Shown in pieces: positions 1 through 7,182 of a stretch of DNA of 16,350 bases. A program made the position numbers and the translations under genes. Below the pieces are notes generated by a model. The model did no database searches. It had not been told where the DNA came from and saw only the letters and a program-made list of their open reading frames with translations. How positions within the stretch are numbered: position 1 is the stretch's first letter; each line of letters opens with the position of its first letter. Origin of the DNA: Phycisphaerae bacterium (GTDB lineage Bacteria > Planctomycetota > Phycisphaerae > Phycisphaerales > Phycisphaeraceae); NCBI GenBank assembly GCA_002688155.1, contig NZCH01000048.1, positions 1 to 16,350 on the forward strand, written 5' to 3'.

Positions 1-691
1 GGCTCATCGCGATGTAGATCGCGTTCATTCTGTCGAGCCAGTCGGCGAGGAACCGCCGGACCTGGTCGACGGTGTTACCGGAAAAATCCGGGTTGGCGTC
101 GTAACCCCACTCGCGGAGTTGCGCGCACGCGCCACGCCAATCGCGCAGCAGCGGGTCGATGCGCAGGACCGCTTCAAACCGCGGGTCATCTCCGACATTC
201 GGGTTGGCCTCCCATTTGCCACGTTCGTGATCGTCGAAAACGGAGTTGGTCATGGTGATCGAGTCGATATTGGCCAGCTCCATCACGTGGTCGATGTATT
301 GGTCCGCCGTCTGATCTGCGAAGAACTTGCGGTACGCGTCGAGCGTCTTCTCATTCGGATCGAGGCCGAGTTTTTCAATCGTCGTGAGCACGCCACGGCA
401 CGCCTCACTCACTGGCGTGTGTTCAACGAACAGATGTTTCCAGATATGATCGGCCTGCGCCTGTTTACTCATACGCCAGTATTTTTCGTATGGCAGTTCA
501 CTGGCCGGGACGATGCGGTACACCTCGGCGATGAGGTAGTGATAGGTGACCAACTCATCGATGCCCCACAGCAGCAGGCCGTCCGGATCCGGTGACGCGC
601 CGAATTCCGGCGTGTAACAGTGCGTGTGAAGGTCAGTGACCGGCTGGTTGACCAGCGCGTTTGTGACCATTTGATGCATCTGTTCTGACAT
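1..691 (-). CDS. Uronate isomerase-like amidohydrolase, N-terminal part (cut by window edge)
   Basis: Reading the minus strand from ATG at 691 gives an open frame of 230 codons with no stop before base 1, so the C-terminal part lies outside the window. The N-terminus contains D-L-H-T-H at residues 20-24, the HxH metal-binding motif of the amidohydrolase superfamily. After it come a WGIDELVTYHY stretch and a KYWRMSKQAQADHIWKHLF stretch, placed like the lid and helical region of uronate (glucuronate/galacturonate) isomerases, where the HxH is also near the N-terminus. Uronate isomerases convert aldo- to keto-uronates in the cytoplasm. Planctomycetes carry divergent members often labelled glucuronate isomerase, so the substrate is uncertain. 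The start codon has only a weak GGA upstream. The gene is divergent from the kelch gene, with 29 bases between their start codons. Family confidence is moderate and exact function low. Confidence 0.7.
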   Translation of the reverse strand, partial: MSEQMHQMVTNALVNQPVTDLHTHCYTPEFGASPDPDGLLLWGIDELVTYHYLIAEVYRIVPASELPYEKYWRMSKQAQADHIWKHLFVEHTPVSEACRGVLTTIEKLGLDPNEKTLDAYRKFFADQTADQYIDHVMELANIDSITMTNSVFDDHERGKWEANPNVGDDPRFEAVLRIDPLLRDWRGACAQLREWGYDANPDFSGNTVDQVRRFLADWLDRMNAIYIAMS

Positions 692-712
692 GTCCGAATC
701 CCTGGCTATGAT
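685..712 (+). promoter_or_regulatory. Candidate sigma70-type promoter of the kelch gene
   Basis: CTGACA (685-690) and TATGAT (707-712) are separated by 16 bases; each differs from the consensus hexamer at one position. Transcription would start about at the ATG at 721, giving a leaderless mRNA. The -35 box overlaps the start codon of the divergent amidohydrolase gene (691), so the two genes may affect each other. Seen by eye only. Confidence 0.4.
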
Positions 713-720
713 TGTTGGTG

Positions 721-1938
721 ATGACGAACCGCAACGCAGCACCCCGCGAATCATACCGCAAAGAGTGCACCGGGTTGCCCATTGGTTTGTGTCGCGTCTG
801 CGCGGTTGTTGTCGTTGTCGCGTTCGCGGGCCATTGCGACATCGCGCGGGCCGCCGGTGACATGCGTTGGCGGGCACTGGCTCCGATGCCCTGGGGAGTG
901 TTCTTTGCGGCTGTGAGTCGGACGCATCGCGAAGTATTTGTTACCGGCGGAGTTCATCAGGGCGGCGAATCGTCGGACACGGTGCAGGTGTACCACATCG
1001 AGACGAACCGGTGGTGGCTGGGCCCACCACTTAAGTTGGGTCGTTTCGATCACGTGCAGATGACGTTGCCCGACGGGCGCATCCTCGTCGCCGGTGGCCG
1101 ACACGGGCCAGCCATCGGCCAAGGCGCCACCGACCTGAACTCGTGCGAACTTATCGATCTGTCACGGAACACCGTCGAAACGGTCGGCACACTGGCACAG
1201 CCGGTCCGCAACGGGACGATGCACCTGCTTCGCAACGGCAGGGCGGTATTCATCGGTGCCAAACTGGCGCAAGTCTTTGACGCAGAGGCGAAACAGTGGA
1301 CACGTACGATTCCGTTGCGGCGACGACGCACATCGCATGCGTCCGTTTTGTTGCCCGACGACCGCATCGTCCTGATCGGAGGGACAAATTCGGCCGCAAT
1401 TGAAATACTGGACGTGACAAGCAAGCACAGCGTGGTGCTCACGGCGCGCTTGCCCCACGCGACAGACGATCTGTCAGCCGCTTTGATGCCGGACGGACGC
1501 ATCTGGATTCTTGGAGGCCAGCATGGCAAGACCGGCGAAACGCTTGAGCAGACGTGGGTGCTGGACATGACCGATCCGCGAAAGGCGGTGCTGCATGACG
1601 GGCCAAAGCTCGGTGTGTCTGGCGGCATGGCGGACGCCTGTGTCGGCACAATCGACAAGTGGGCGATCATTGCCGGCGGTGAGGCCGAGCGCGCCGGCCA
1701 CGATGCCGAGTTGAGCGTGGCGCGTCTGCTGGACATGCGCAAACTGCGTGTGTATTCCCTGCCGAGCCTGCCACATCCGATGGACGACGCCGTGAGTACG
1801 ATGGCGGGGCGGGGGATGATCATCTTCGGGGGACTGCGCATGGTCCAGGGCGCGCTGGGCGTGACAGTGCGGATTCCCACGGTCGGCAAGGAGGTGTATC
1901 AACTGGTGCTGCCCACCGAAGCGTTCGGCGGCGATTGA
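721..1938 (+). CDS. Exported kelch-repeat (beta-propeller) protein
   Basis: The product is about 405 aa. The N-terminus has a basic stretch, a hydrophobic core (VCAVVVVVAFAG) and an A-R-A site around residues 40-46, which reads as a Sec signal peptide, so the mature protein is probably periplasmic or secreted. The rest is a run of roughly 45-55-residue repeats. Each has a beta strand ending in G-G (VFVTGG, ILVAGG, IVLIGG, IWILGG, WAIIAGG, MIIFGG) followed by a conserved W or L and a D/E-x-x-x-x-W-type strand, typical of kelch motifs. About six blades can be counted. Such propellers usually mediate binding; no enzymatic residues are evident and the ligand cannot be predicted. TTG (712) and GTG (718) lie in frame just upstream; the ATG is preferred because a good -10 element ends 8 bases before it. 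No Shine-Dalgarno is visible. Confidence 0.8.
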   Translation: MTNRNAAPRESYRKECTGLPIGLCRVCAVVVVVAFAGHCDIARAAGDMRWRALAPMPWGVFFAAVSRTHREVFVTGGVHQGGESSDTVQVYHIETNRWWLGPPLKLGRFDHVQMTLPDGRILVAGGRHGPAIGQGATDLNSCELIDLSRNTVETVGTLAQPVRNGTMHLLRNGRAVFIGAKLAQVFDAEAKQWTRTIPLRRRRTSHASVLLPDDRIVLIGGTNSAAIEILDVTSKHSVVLTARLPHATDDLSAALMPDGRIWILGGQHGKTGETLEQTWVLDMTDPRKAVLHDGPKLGVSGGMADACVGTIDKWAIIAGGEAERAGHDAELSVARLLDMRKLRVYSLPSLPHPMDDAVSTMAGRGMIIFGGLRMVQGALGVTVRIPTVGKEVYQLVLPTEAFGGD

Positions 1939-1995
1939 TCCGTTGACCCTGCGCCACGCCGCGCATATGCTGGCCACGGGTTGGCAACGGCCGAT

Positions 1996-2009
1996 GTGTA
2001 TCGGTACAC
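1996..2009. repeat. Short inverted repeat between the kelch gene and the DUF502 gene
   Basis: GTGTA-TCGG-TACAC is a perfect 5-base-arm palindrome 49 bases upstream of the DUF502 start codon. It could be an operator half-site pair or a small RNA hairpin. Arms this short arise by chance, so the evidence is weak. Confidence 0.2.
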
Positions 2010-2058
2010 GGATGTTCCGACCGGCTAAAGTCAGCACCGAACGAGATTGTCAGCGTAC

Positions 2059-2940
2059 ATGTCGCGACAGAAAAAGGAATCCGCCCGCTCCAGTTTTCGC
2101 CTCTTTTTCGTGCGAGGTCTGGCGATTGTGTTGCCAACGGCGCTGACGATCTGGATTTTGATCGCCGCCTACAACTTCGTGCAGGAAAAGATCGCCGAGC
2201 CGATCAATGGCATGGTCAAAGAGGGGCTCGTGCGTTTCACGGCGTACCCGGTGGTGACGAATGACACCGTGCAGGCGTACCGGGAGAAGCTGGAAACCGG
2301 CGGCGCCGCCGAGACAGCCAAACTCGAGCGGTGGGAGAAGATCGGCAACGCGGATATCCTGCTGCGACGCGACGCCCGGCGATCAGTTTTGCACGATCGG
2401 TGGGCGCAATACCGCTATCCCCTGGACATGATCGGGCTCGTGATTGCGATCCTCCTGATTTGGCTGGTCGGCAGGCTGGTCGGCAGTTTTTTCGGTCGGC
2501 GCATTTACGCGCGTGGTGAAAAACTGGTTAAGCGTCTGCCACTGCTCAAACAGGTATATCCGTTCGTCAAACAGGTGACGGACTACGTCGTGGGTGGCGA
2601 TGATCGGAAGGTCAGTTTTAACCGTGTCGTGGCGGTCGAGTACCCGCGCAAAGGGCTCTGGTCCGTCGGGCTTGTGACGGGCAACACAATGCAAACGATT
2701 CAGCGCGAAGCTGAAGGGTCGTGCCTGACCGTATTCATACCCAGTTCACCGACGCCATTTACCGGTTATGTGATCACCGTGCCCGAGAAGGACACCATTG
2801 ACCTGTCTGTCACGATTGAAGAGGCGTTGCGATTCACCGTCAGTGGCGGCGTGATTGTTCCGGACGCTCAGGTGATACCCGAAGGGCAGGGTACGCCTGC
2901 CCAAAGTGAAGCGATCGCACAGGACGGGACGCCGCCGTGA
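2059..2940 (+). CDS. DUF502 family inner-membrane protein
   Basis: The product is 293 aa. Two membrane segments are visible, about residues 18-38 and 122-144. They are followed by the DUF502 core: a basic LVKRLPLLKQVYPFVKQ stretch, then VFIPSSPTPFTGY, a V-P-E-K segment and EEALRFTVSGGVIVPD near the C-terminus. DUF502 proteins are widespread bacterial membrane proteins without an assigned biochemical activity. The loop between the two membrane segments is about 80 residues, with charged helix-like sequence, and is longer than I expect for this family (often near 200 aa in total). An in-frame TTG at 2047 would add four residues; ATG 2059 is chosen as the first standard start. No clear ribosome binding site is visible. 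The gene is followed by hpf after 109 bases, in the same direction. Confidence 0.85.
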   Translation: MSRQKKESARSSFRLFFVRGLAIVLPTALTIWILIAAYNFVQEKIAEPINGMVKEGLVRFTAYPVVTNDTVQAYREKLETGGAAETAKLERWEKIGNADILLRRDARRSVLHDRWAQYRYPLDMIGLVIAILLIWLVGRLVGSFFGRRIYARGEKLVKRLPLLKQVYPFVKQVTDYVVGGDDRKVSFNRVVAVEYPRKGLWSVGLVTGNTMQTIQREAEGSCLTVFIPSSPTPFTGYVITVPEKDTIDLSVTIEEALRFTVSGGVIVPDAQVIPEGQGTPAQSEAIAQDGTPP

Positions 2941-2968
2941 TCGACGGCACATTGAAGTTGGGTATCAT
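2941..2968 (+). promoter_or_regulatory. Candidate promoter for hpf
   Basis: TCGACG (2941-2946) and TATCAT (2963-2968) are 16 bases apart, with 4/6 and 5/6 matches to the sigma70 consensus. They would give an untranslated leader of about 75 bases before hpf. The -35 match is weak. Confidence 0.25.
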
Positions 2969-3049
2969 GGTCCATATTCCACGGTCTGTAGCGAGTCGCT
3001 CGTATGTGTCCAATGACGCAAGCGAACCGACCAACCCTGGAGGATCCGC

Positions 3050-3373
3050 ATGCAGGTGACCGTTACCGGCAAACATCTGGGCATCACCACCCCGATTCGC
3101 GAATACGCACAGCAGAAAGCGGACAAACTGCCACGCTACTACGATCGGATCACCGCGATCGAAGTACTGGCCAGCCGCTTGGAACATGGGCGCCATGAGG
3201 TCGAGGTGATCGTCCACGTCGAACACGCCGACCCCGTGATCGCGCATGCCTGTGATCATGACCTGTACGCAAGCATTGACCAGACGATGGACAAGCTTGA
3301 ACGCCAGCTCACGGACCTGAAGGAGCGGACCCGTAACCACAAATACCGGGTCCAAAACGAAAAGGCCGGCTAG
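3050..3373 (+). CDS. hpf: Ribosome hibernation-promoting factor, short form
   Basis: The 107-aa protein has the HPF/YfiA (RaiA) fold pattern. It opens with MQVTVTGKHLGITTPIREYAQQKADKL and has a central beta strand with EVIVHVEH. It ends in the basic helix DQTMDKLERQLTDLKERTRNHK (residues about 77-98). These proteins bind the 30S decoding region during starvation and cause or stabilise inactive ribosomes. It lacks the C-terminal dimerisation domain of long HPF, so it is a short form. The start is well supported: GGAGG at 3039-3043 lies 6 bases before ATG. It stands upstream of ptsN and HPr genes, the same order as hpf-ptsN in proteobacterial rpoN operons, which suggests stationary-phase or nitrogen/carbon-linked control. 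Confidence 0.93.
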   Translation: MQVTVTGKHLGITTPIREYAQQKADKLPRYYDRITAIEVLASRLEHGRHEVEVIVHVEHADPVIAHACDHDLYASIDQTMDKLERQLTDLKERTRNHKYRVQNEKAG

Positions 3374-3388
3374 GGGGCCCTGGCCGGC
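3365..3388 (+). terminator. GC-rich hairpin at the 3' end of hpf (terminator-like, no U-tract)
   Basis: GCCGGC at 3365-3370 pairs with GCCGGC at 3383-3388. The pairing continues inward as U-G, A-U and G-C pairs around a small G-rich loop, giving about 9-10 base pairs. The hpf stop codon (3371-3373) is inside the stem. No run of T follows, so it may act as an mRNA 3'-end stabiliser or a Rho-assisted stop rather than a classical intrinsic terminator. Confidence 0.4.
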
Positions 3389-3415
3389 GAAACCCGCAAA
3401 TTGCCTGCGTGGACT

Positions 3416-3443
3416 TTGTGTTTGCCGTCAAGCACACTACAAT
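3416..3443 (+). promoter_or_regulatory. Candidate promoter for ptsN
   Basis: TTGTGT (3416-3421) and TACAAT (3438-3443) are 16 bases apart. The -10 differs from consensus at one position. It ends 10 bases before the chosen ptsN ATG, so the transcript would be leaderless or nearly so. Its position also argues against starting translation at the upstream in-frame GTG (3409), which would lie before the promoter. Confidence 0.35.
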
Positions 3444-3453
3444 CTGGACGCTC

Positions 3454-3930
3454 ATGAAGCTATCCGACTTTGTCAGTAAAGACGCAATCATCGCAGAGTT
3501 GGCTGCGACGTCGCGCGATGACGCGATCAACGAACTTGTTGATGCGATCATCGCGACGGACGTGGTTGCCAGGTCACTGCGTGACCAGTTAATCAAACAG
3601 ATCCTTGCGCGCGAGAAAAAAGGGTCGACCGGATTCGGCAAAGGCGTTGCCGTTCCGCACGTGAAGCACGAGAAGATCAAGCATATGAGCGCATGTATCG
3701 GCGTGAGCCAGCAAGGTGTCGATTTCAACGCGTTGGACAAGGAGCCGGTGTACAGCGTCGTGCTGCTGCTCTCGCCACAGGACAAGCCCGACGAGCATCT
3801 CCAGGCGATGGAGACAATTTTCTCGGCTTTGCAGAAGGATACGTTCCGCAAGTTCTTGCGTCAGTCGACGACGCGTGATGCGGTATGGGATCTGATTGAA
3901 GAAATGGATGCCCAGCAAATTCAGGGCTGA
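3454..3930 (+). CDS. ptsN: PTS EIIA domain protein (PtsN / EIIA-Ntr type)
   Basis: The 158-aa protein matches the fructose/nitrogen-type EIIA family. The phosphorylation site is visible at residues 61-69 (FGKGVAVPH), with His69 as the expected phospho-acceptor. Upstream is the typical LRDQLIKQILAREKKGSTG helix; the C-terminus has LSPQDKPDEHLQAMETI, matching the family's LL-S-P-x-x-x-x-x-H-L segment. EIIA-Ntr is normally phosphorylated by NPr/HPr and regulates K+ uptake, nitrogen and carbon functions rather than transporting sugar. No EIIB or EIIC is present nearby, consistent with a regulatory role. The ATG at 3454 is chosen because it opens directly onto MKLSDFV, the usual beginning of the family; an upstream GTG (3409) would add 15 unlikely residues. 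HPr follows 97 bases downstream. Confidence 0.9.
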   Translation: MKLSDFVSKDAIIAELAATSRDDAINELVDAIIATDVVARSLRDQLIKQILAREKKGSTGFGKGVAVPHVKHEKIKHMSACIGVSQQGVDFNALDKEPVYSVVLLLSPQDKPDEHLQAMETIFSALQKDTFRKFLRQSTTRDAVWDLIEEMDAQQIQG

Positions 3931-3973
3931 GGGCCAGAAGAGTTGGCCACCGTACGTCTCATGCGGCCTCAAG

Positions 3974-3992
3974 GCCCCGGGGGCGCCGGGGC
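3974..3992 (+). terminator. All-GC hairpin between ptsN and the HPr gene
   Basis: GCCCCGG (3974-3980) pairs perfectly with CCGGGGC (3986-3992) around a 5-base loop GGGCG. It overlaps GGCC-TCAA-GGCC at 3965-3976, so the two cannot form together, and a third small stem GGCCA/TGGCC is at 3932-3948. No T-run follows. It may partly terminate, protect or process the ptsN-ptsH transcript; the role is inferred. Confidence 0.35.
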
Positions 3993-4027
3993 AAAGGATT
4001 GGCGATATCACGACACTCAATGCCTCG

Positions 4028-4345
4028 ATGACCAACCGGCGCACGATGCCGCGGATCAGGGTTGTGCAGACCAAACCGACACAAGTAAAAATCAACGTGA
4101 CGATTCTCAACGAGTTGGGACTGCATGCCCGGCCGGCGATGGCGTTTGTCGATCTCGCGCATCAATTTGAAAGTGATATTCGCGTCAGTAAAGGCGCCCA
4201 TCAAGTTGACGGAAAGAGCATCATGCACATGATCACGCTCGCCGCGACGCAGGGCACCGAATTGGTCATCGAAGCCGACGGCCCAGATGCGTTGGAGGCG
4301 ACGGCCAGGTTGCAGTCGCTCGTTGACAATCAGTTCGAGGAGTAG
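4028..4345 (+). CDS. ptsH: HPr family phosphocarrier protein
   Basis: This small protein (105 aa from ATG 4028, 99 aa from ATG 4046) has both HPr landmarks: LGLHARPA with the EI-dependent phospho-histidine (His33 from 4028) and DGKSIMHMITLAATQG with the serine (Ser64) equivalent to HPr Ser46. The C-terminal helix EATARLQSLVDNQFEE is also typical. HPr passes phosphate from enzyme I to EIIA, here presumably the PtsN encoded just upstream. The S-site sequence suggests control by HPr kinase/phosphorylase, but no hprK is in the window. The family is about 85-90 aa; the extra 10-15 N-terminal residues make the exact start uncertain, and neither candidate has a recognisable ribosome binding site. 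A strong hairpin lies in the spacer after ptsN, so translation may depend on mRNA structure. Confidence 0.92.
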   Translation: MTNRRTMPRIRVVQTKPTQVKINVTILNELGLHARPAMAFVDLAHQFESDIRVSKGAHQVDGKSIMHMITLAATQGTELVIEADGPDALEATARLQSLVDNQFEE

Positions 4346-4537
4346 GGCGGACATTGCGTGTCAGGTCGCTGGTCACGAAATCGCCACCCAACCTTACCAA
4401 CACTCATTATTCGCCGTTTCAAGCATGAGGAATGGATAGCCACCGTGACTTTACACCCATCGTATGTGAACCGGATGATTGCCTGTTGACTTACGGTCGG
4501 CAAGTCCAGGCGGCCAAGTAGCTGTAGGCACAGGTCC

Positions 4538-5878
4538 ATGAATCTTTATCGCATGTTGCAGCGCCGTGCGGAAGAAGAACGGCCGATACGCGTTGGCCTG
4601 ATCGGGGCCGGTAAGTTCGGGTCGATGTTCTTGGCGCAGGCGCGGCTCACGAAGGGGATGCACGTGATGGGCATCGCCGATCTTGACCCCGACAGGGCGC
4701 GTAAGGCGATGGCGCGTACCGGGTGGGACGAAGAACAATTTACCGCCGCAGACTTTTGCCAGGCGCTGGAGACAGGCCGCACGTTCCTTACCGACGATAG
4801 TTCGGCCCTGATCGAGGCTGATGGCATGGAAGTGGTGATTGATGCGACGGGCCATCCGCGTTCAGGTATACGTCACGCCCGGTTGTGCTGCCAGCATGGG
4901 CGGCACGTGATCATGGTCAATGTTGAAGCTGACGTGGTGGCCGGCCCGCTGCTGGCACGGCAGGCCGAGTCGGCAGGACTGGTCTACAGCCTGGCGTACG
5001 GGGACCAGCCGGCGTTGATCTGTGAAAATGTCGATTGGGCCCGAGCCTGTGGCTTGCACGTCGTGGCCGCGGGTAAAGGCACGAAATACCTTGATGAATA
5101 CCGTGACTCCACGCCCGAAACAGTTTGGGAATTTTATGGTTTGACCGCTGAGCAGGCCCGGGCCGGTGGAATGAACTCGCAGATGTTTAACTCTTTCCTT
5201 GACGGCACCAAATCGGCGATTGAAATGGCAGCGGTTGCCAATGCCAATGGGCTGGCCGCTGCGCCGAACGGTCTTCAGTTTCCGCCCTGTGGTATTGATG
5301 ACCTGCCCAAGGTGCTGTGCCCACAACAACTGGGCGGATGCCTGCACACCAGCGGCCAGGTGGAGGTCATTTCCTGCCTGCACCGAGATGGCCGGCCGGT
5401 TGAGCAGGACCTGCGGTGGGGGGTGTTCGTGGTCTTTGAAGCAACGAGCGATTATGCGGCACGCTGTTTGAATGAATACGGGCTGGTAACAGACCCGACG
5501 GGCAGGATCAGTGCGATGTACAAGCCGTATCACCTTGTGGGCCTGGAACTGGGAATCTCCGTGGCCAGCGCTGCGCTGCGCAATGAACCGACCGGCGTGG
5601 CCATGGGCTTTAGCGGCGACGTTGCTGCTGTGGCAAAACGTGATTTAAAGGTAGGTGACATGCTCGACGGTGAAGGCGGTTACATGGTGCGAGGCCAACT
5701 CATGCCCGCTGCCGAAAGCCTGGCCGTCGCCGCGCTACCGATCGGATTGGCACAAGCCGTCAAGGTGATTAACCCGGTCACAGCGGGCGATCGCCTCAGT
5801 TGGTCAGATGTGGAAATGGACAGCGACGACGAGGCGGTGCAGGTGCGACGGCAGATGGAAGCGGAATTCAGCCAATAA
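4538..5878 (+). CDS. NAD(P)-binding oxidoreductase with C-terminal SAF domain (homoserine-dehydrogenase-like)
   Basis: The product is 446 aa. A Rossmann fold begins at residue 18 (VGLIGAGKFGSMF, with the G-x-G-x-x-G dinucleotide loop at 23-28), followed by IADLDPDRA, an acidic strand end that often selects NAD(H). VVIDATGHP and HVIMVNVEAD match the second half of the fold. The C-terminal about 70 residues (RDLKVGDML... LPIGLAQAVKVINPVTAGDRLSWSDVEM) form an SAF domain. This architecture corresponds to the group described as predicted homoserine dehydrogenase with SAF domain (COG4091-like). Related proteins occur in sugar-acid and polyol catabolic clusters, so the true substrate is open. It is 192 bases after the HPr gene and convergent with pssA. 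ATG 4538 is preceded by only a weak AGG. No partner enzyme for a pathway is adjacent. Confidence 0.8.
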   Translation: MNLYRMLQRRAEEERPIRVGLIGAGKFGSMFLAQARLTKGMHVMGIADLDPDRARKAMARTGWDEEQFTAADFCQALETGRTFLTDDSSALIEADGMEVVIDATGHPRSGIRHARLCCQHGRHVIMVNVEADVVAGPLLARQAESAGLVYSLAYGDQPALICENVDWARACGLHVVAAGKGTKYLDEYRDSTPETVWEFYGLTAEQARAGGMNSQMFNSFLDGTKSAIEMAAVANANGLAAAPNGLQFPPCGIDDLPKVLCPQQLGGCLHTSGQVEVISCLHRDGRPVEQDLRWGVFVVFEATSDYAARCLNEYGLVTDPTGRISAMYKPYHLVGLELGISVASAALRNEPTGVAMGFSGDVAAVAKRDLKVGDMLDGEGGYMVRGQLMPAAESLAVAALPIGLAQAVKVINPVTAGDRLSWSDVEMDSDDEAVQVRRQMEAEFSQ

Positions 5879-5993
5879 GTTCCAGTCGCTGCGTGGCCGG
5901 CGCGGGCAATTCCCCATGGCCATGTTAATATCGGTCGTCCACATCAACCGGACCCCTAAGTGGGGGTTGAGCATTCATTCGCAACGCATGCCT

Positions 5994-6003
5994 GCAGCTT
6001 AGC
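5994..6003 (+). repeat. GCAGCTTAGC intergenic word, copy 1
   Basis: The exact 10-base word lies 115 bases after the SAF-oxidoreductase stop codon and 38 bases from the 3' end of convergent pssA. Two further exact copies are at 10270 and 13831. A perfect hairpin, GCGGTG-gttg-CACCGC, follows at 6005-6020. Confidence 0.6.
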
Positions 6004-6004
6004 C

Positions 6005-6020
6005 GCGGTGGTTGCACCGC
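6005..6020. terminator. Hairpin between convergent genes
   Basis: GCGGTG (6005-6010) and CACCGC (6015-6020) form a perfect 6-bp stem with loop GTTG, 21 bases beyond the pssA stop on that gene's transcript. A second weaker stem, ACCCC/GGGGT, is at 5952-5967. There is no T-run on either side, so the terminator call is tentative; it rests on position between convergent genes. Confidence 0.3.
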
Positions 6021-6041
6021 AAGTCCGCCACAAATACGGCG

Positions 6042-7004
6042 TTAAACTCTGGTCTCACGGCGCCACGTGCGTTTCCACACCCACACGCATGGCGCCGACA
6101 GCGCGTACGCGACGAATCCCGCCGCCAGCATCGCCTGGAAATGAACCAGTAGCAGCAGCACGCCGATCACCGCTCGCGCGACATAACCGATCGGCGCGTG
6201 TCCGCGCAGATAGCGATTGGTCAGATGGGCATATCGCAGGCGGCTGACCATCCCGAACGCCGCGGCCAGCGTGATCGCGAGCATTCCCACGGAACTGACC
6301 TGAACGATTGTGGGCGCGTCGCGAAAATGATTGTGCGCTGCGGACGCAACCTCCGGTGTGGGCATGTAGGTGCCGAGGAAATACTGGTGCAGCATGACCA
6401 GACTCGCGACAGTCCCCGCAGCGCCGGGGGTGGGCAGCCCCTCAAAGGACATGTGGTCCACGGCGTCGTCACTTTTCGTTTCGATATTGAAGCGAGCCAA
6501 CCGCAGCGCCGCGCACGCGACGTAGATGCACGCGCTTACCAGTGCCAGCCGCCCACACAGCGCCCACAGCGGGTCCGGGTCATCGGTCAGGAGCGGCACG
6601 GCGTTAAGCTGCATCAGTTGGACGACCAGGAACGCCGGCGCCACACCGAATGTGACCATGTCCGCCATGGAGTCGAGTTGCGCGCCAAGATTGCTCGCGT
6701 GCTTCGTCAGCCGCGCGAGTTGCCCGTCCAGACCGTCAAAAACCATGCCAAAAAAGATGAAAAGCGAGGCCAGGACAAACAACCGGTAGGCCGGCTGGCT
6801 CGGGTCCGGCGGACGCGAGACCAGGAAGACTGCGATGAACCCGCACAAAAGGTTTCCCAGTGTGCACAGCGTAGGTAACACCGCGACAGTCGCATGCATC
6901 GCGCGCCGTGCCGGACGATCACGAGTTTGATCGGGCGCATCGGCCAGTTCGTCAGGCGCCGATTCGGGCGGGTCGGATTGGTACGGTGACGTGCCTGGAG
7001 GCAT
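6042..7004 (-). CDS. pssA: CDP-diacylglycerol--serine O-phosphatidyltransferase
   Basis: The 320-aa membrane protein contains the complete CDP-alcohol phosphatidyltransferase signature D-G-x2-A-R-x8-G-x3-D-x3-D at residues 93-115 (DGQLAR, then G107, D111 and D115). The DSMAD-MVTFGVAPA continuation is characteristic of PssA. This enzyme makes phosphatidylserine from CDP-diacylglycerol and serine in the inner membrane, the first step toward phosphatidylethanolamine. About six to eight hydrophobic segments are visible after residue 38. The first 37 residues are polar, rich in proline and acid, and look disordered; this extension is not needed for catalysis in the family. The start ATG at 7004 is preceded by AAGG and by a TAGAAT hexamer 6 bases upstream. 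No psd gene is adjacent; a phosphatidylglycerolphosphate synthase is less likely because of the DSMAD-V-T-F-G context. Confidence 0.88.
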   Translation of the reverse strand: MPPGTSPYQSDPPESAPDELADAPDQTRDRPARRAMHATVAVLPTLCTLGNLLCGFIAVFLVSRPPDPSQPAYRLFVLASLFIFFGMVFDGLDGQLARLTKHASNLGAQLDSMADMVTFGVAPAFLVVQLMQLNAVPLLTDDPDPLWALCGRLALVSACIYVACAALRLARFNIETKSDDAVDHMSFEGLPTPGAAGTVASLVMLHQYFLGTYMPTPEVASAAHNHFRDAPTIVQVSSVGMLAITLAAAFGMVSRLRYAHLTNRYLRGHAPIGYVARAVIGVLLLLVHFQAMLAAGFVAYALSAPCVWVWKRTWRRETRV

Positions 7005-7010
7005 CGCCTT

Positions 7011-7016
7011 ATTCTA
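7011..7016 (-). promoter_or_regulatory. Candidate -10 element of pssA
   Basis: On the minus strand the sequence reads TAGAAT (5/6 match to the consensus), then 6 bases including AAGG, then the pssA ATG. No convincing -35 box is placed 16-18 bases upstream. If real, the transcript is leaderless or has a very short leader. Confidence 0.3.
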
Positions 7017-7182
7017 TAGCGAGTTGCGCTGTTTTGCCGGGACTTGCATTGCCAGAGCACTGTGGCGCACGTAAGCTATGGTCCAATGATGGTGCAGGTG
7101 TCTATTCGTGAGCCGGCCACGCGGCCGCAGCCGCTGAAACGGGCGGGCACAGCGGACCCAAACACCACCCTGAAGGTAGAGC

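Noticed and set aside
119..595. Plus-strand frame of 158 codons at the left edge
   Set aside because: It is the shadow of the minus-strand amidohydrolase, which has the HxH metal motif and a continuous frame through the edge.
1050..1889. Open frame of 279 codons on the minus strand inside the kelch gene
   Set aside because: It is serine/arginine/proline-rich without a domain, and fully covered by the kelch frame, whose repeats are unmistakable; long antisense frames are common in GC-rich DNA.
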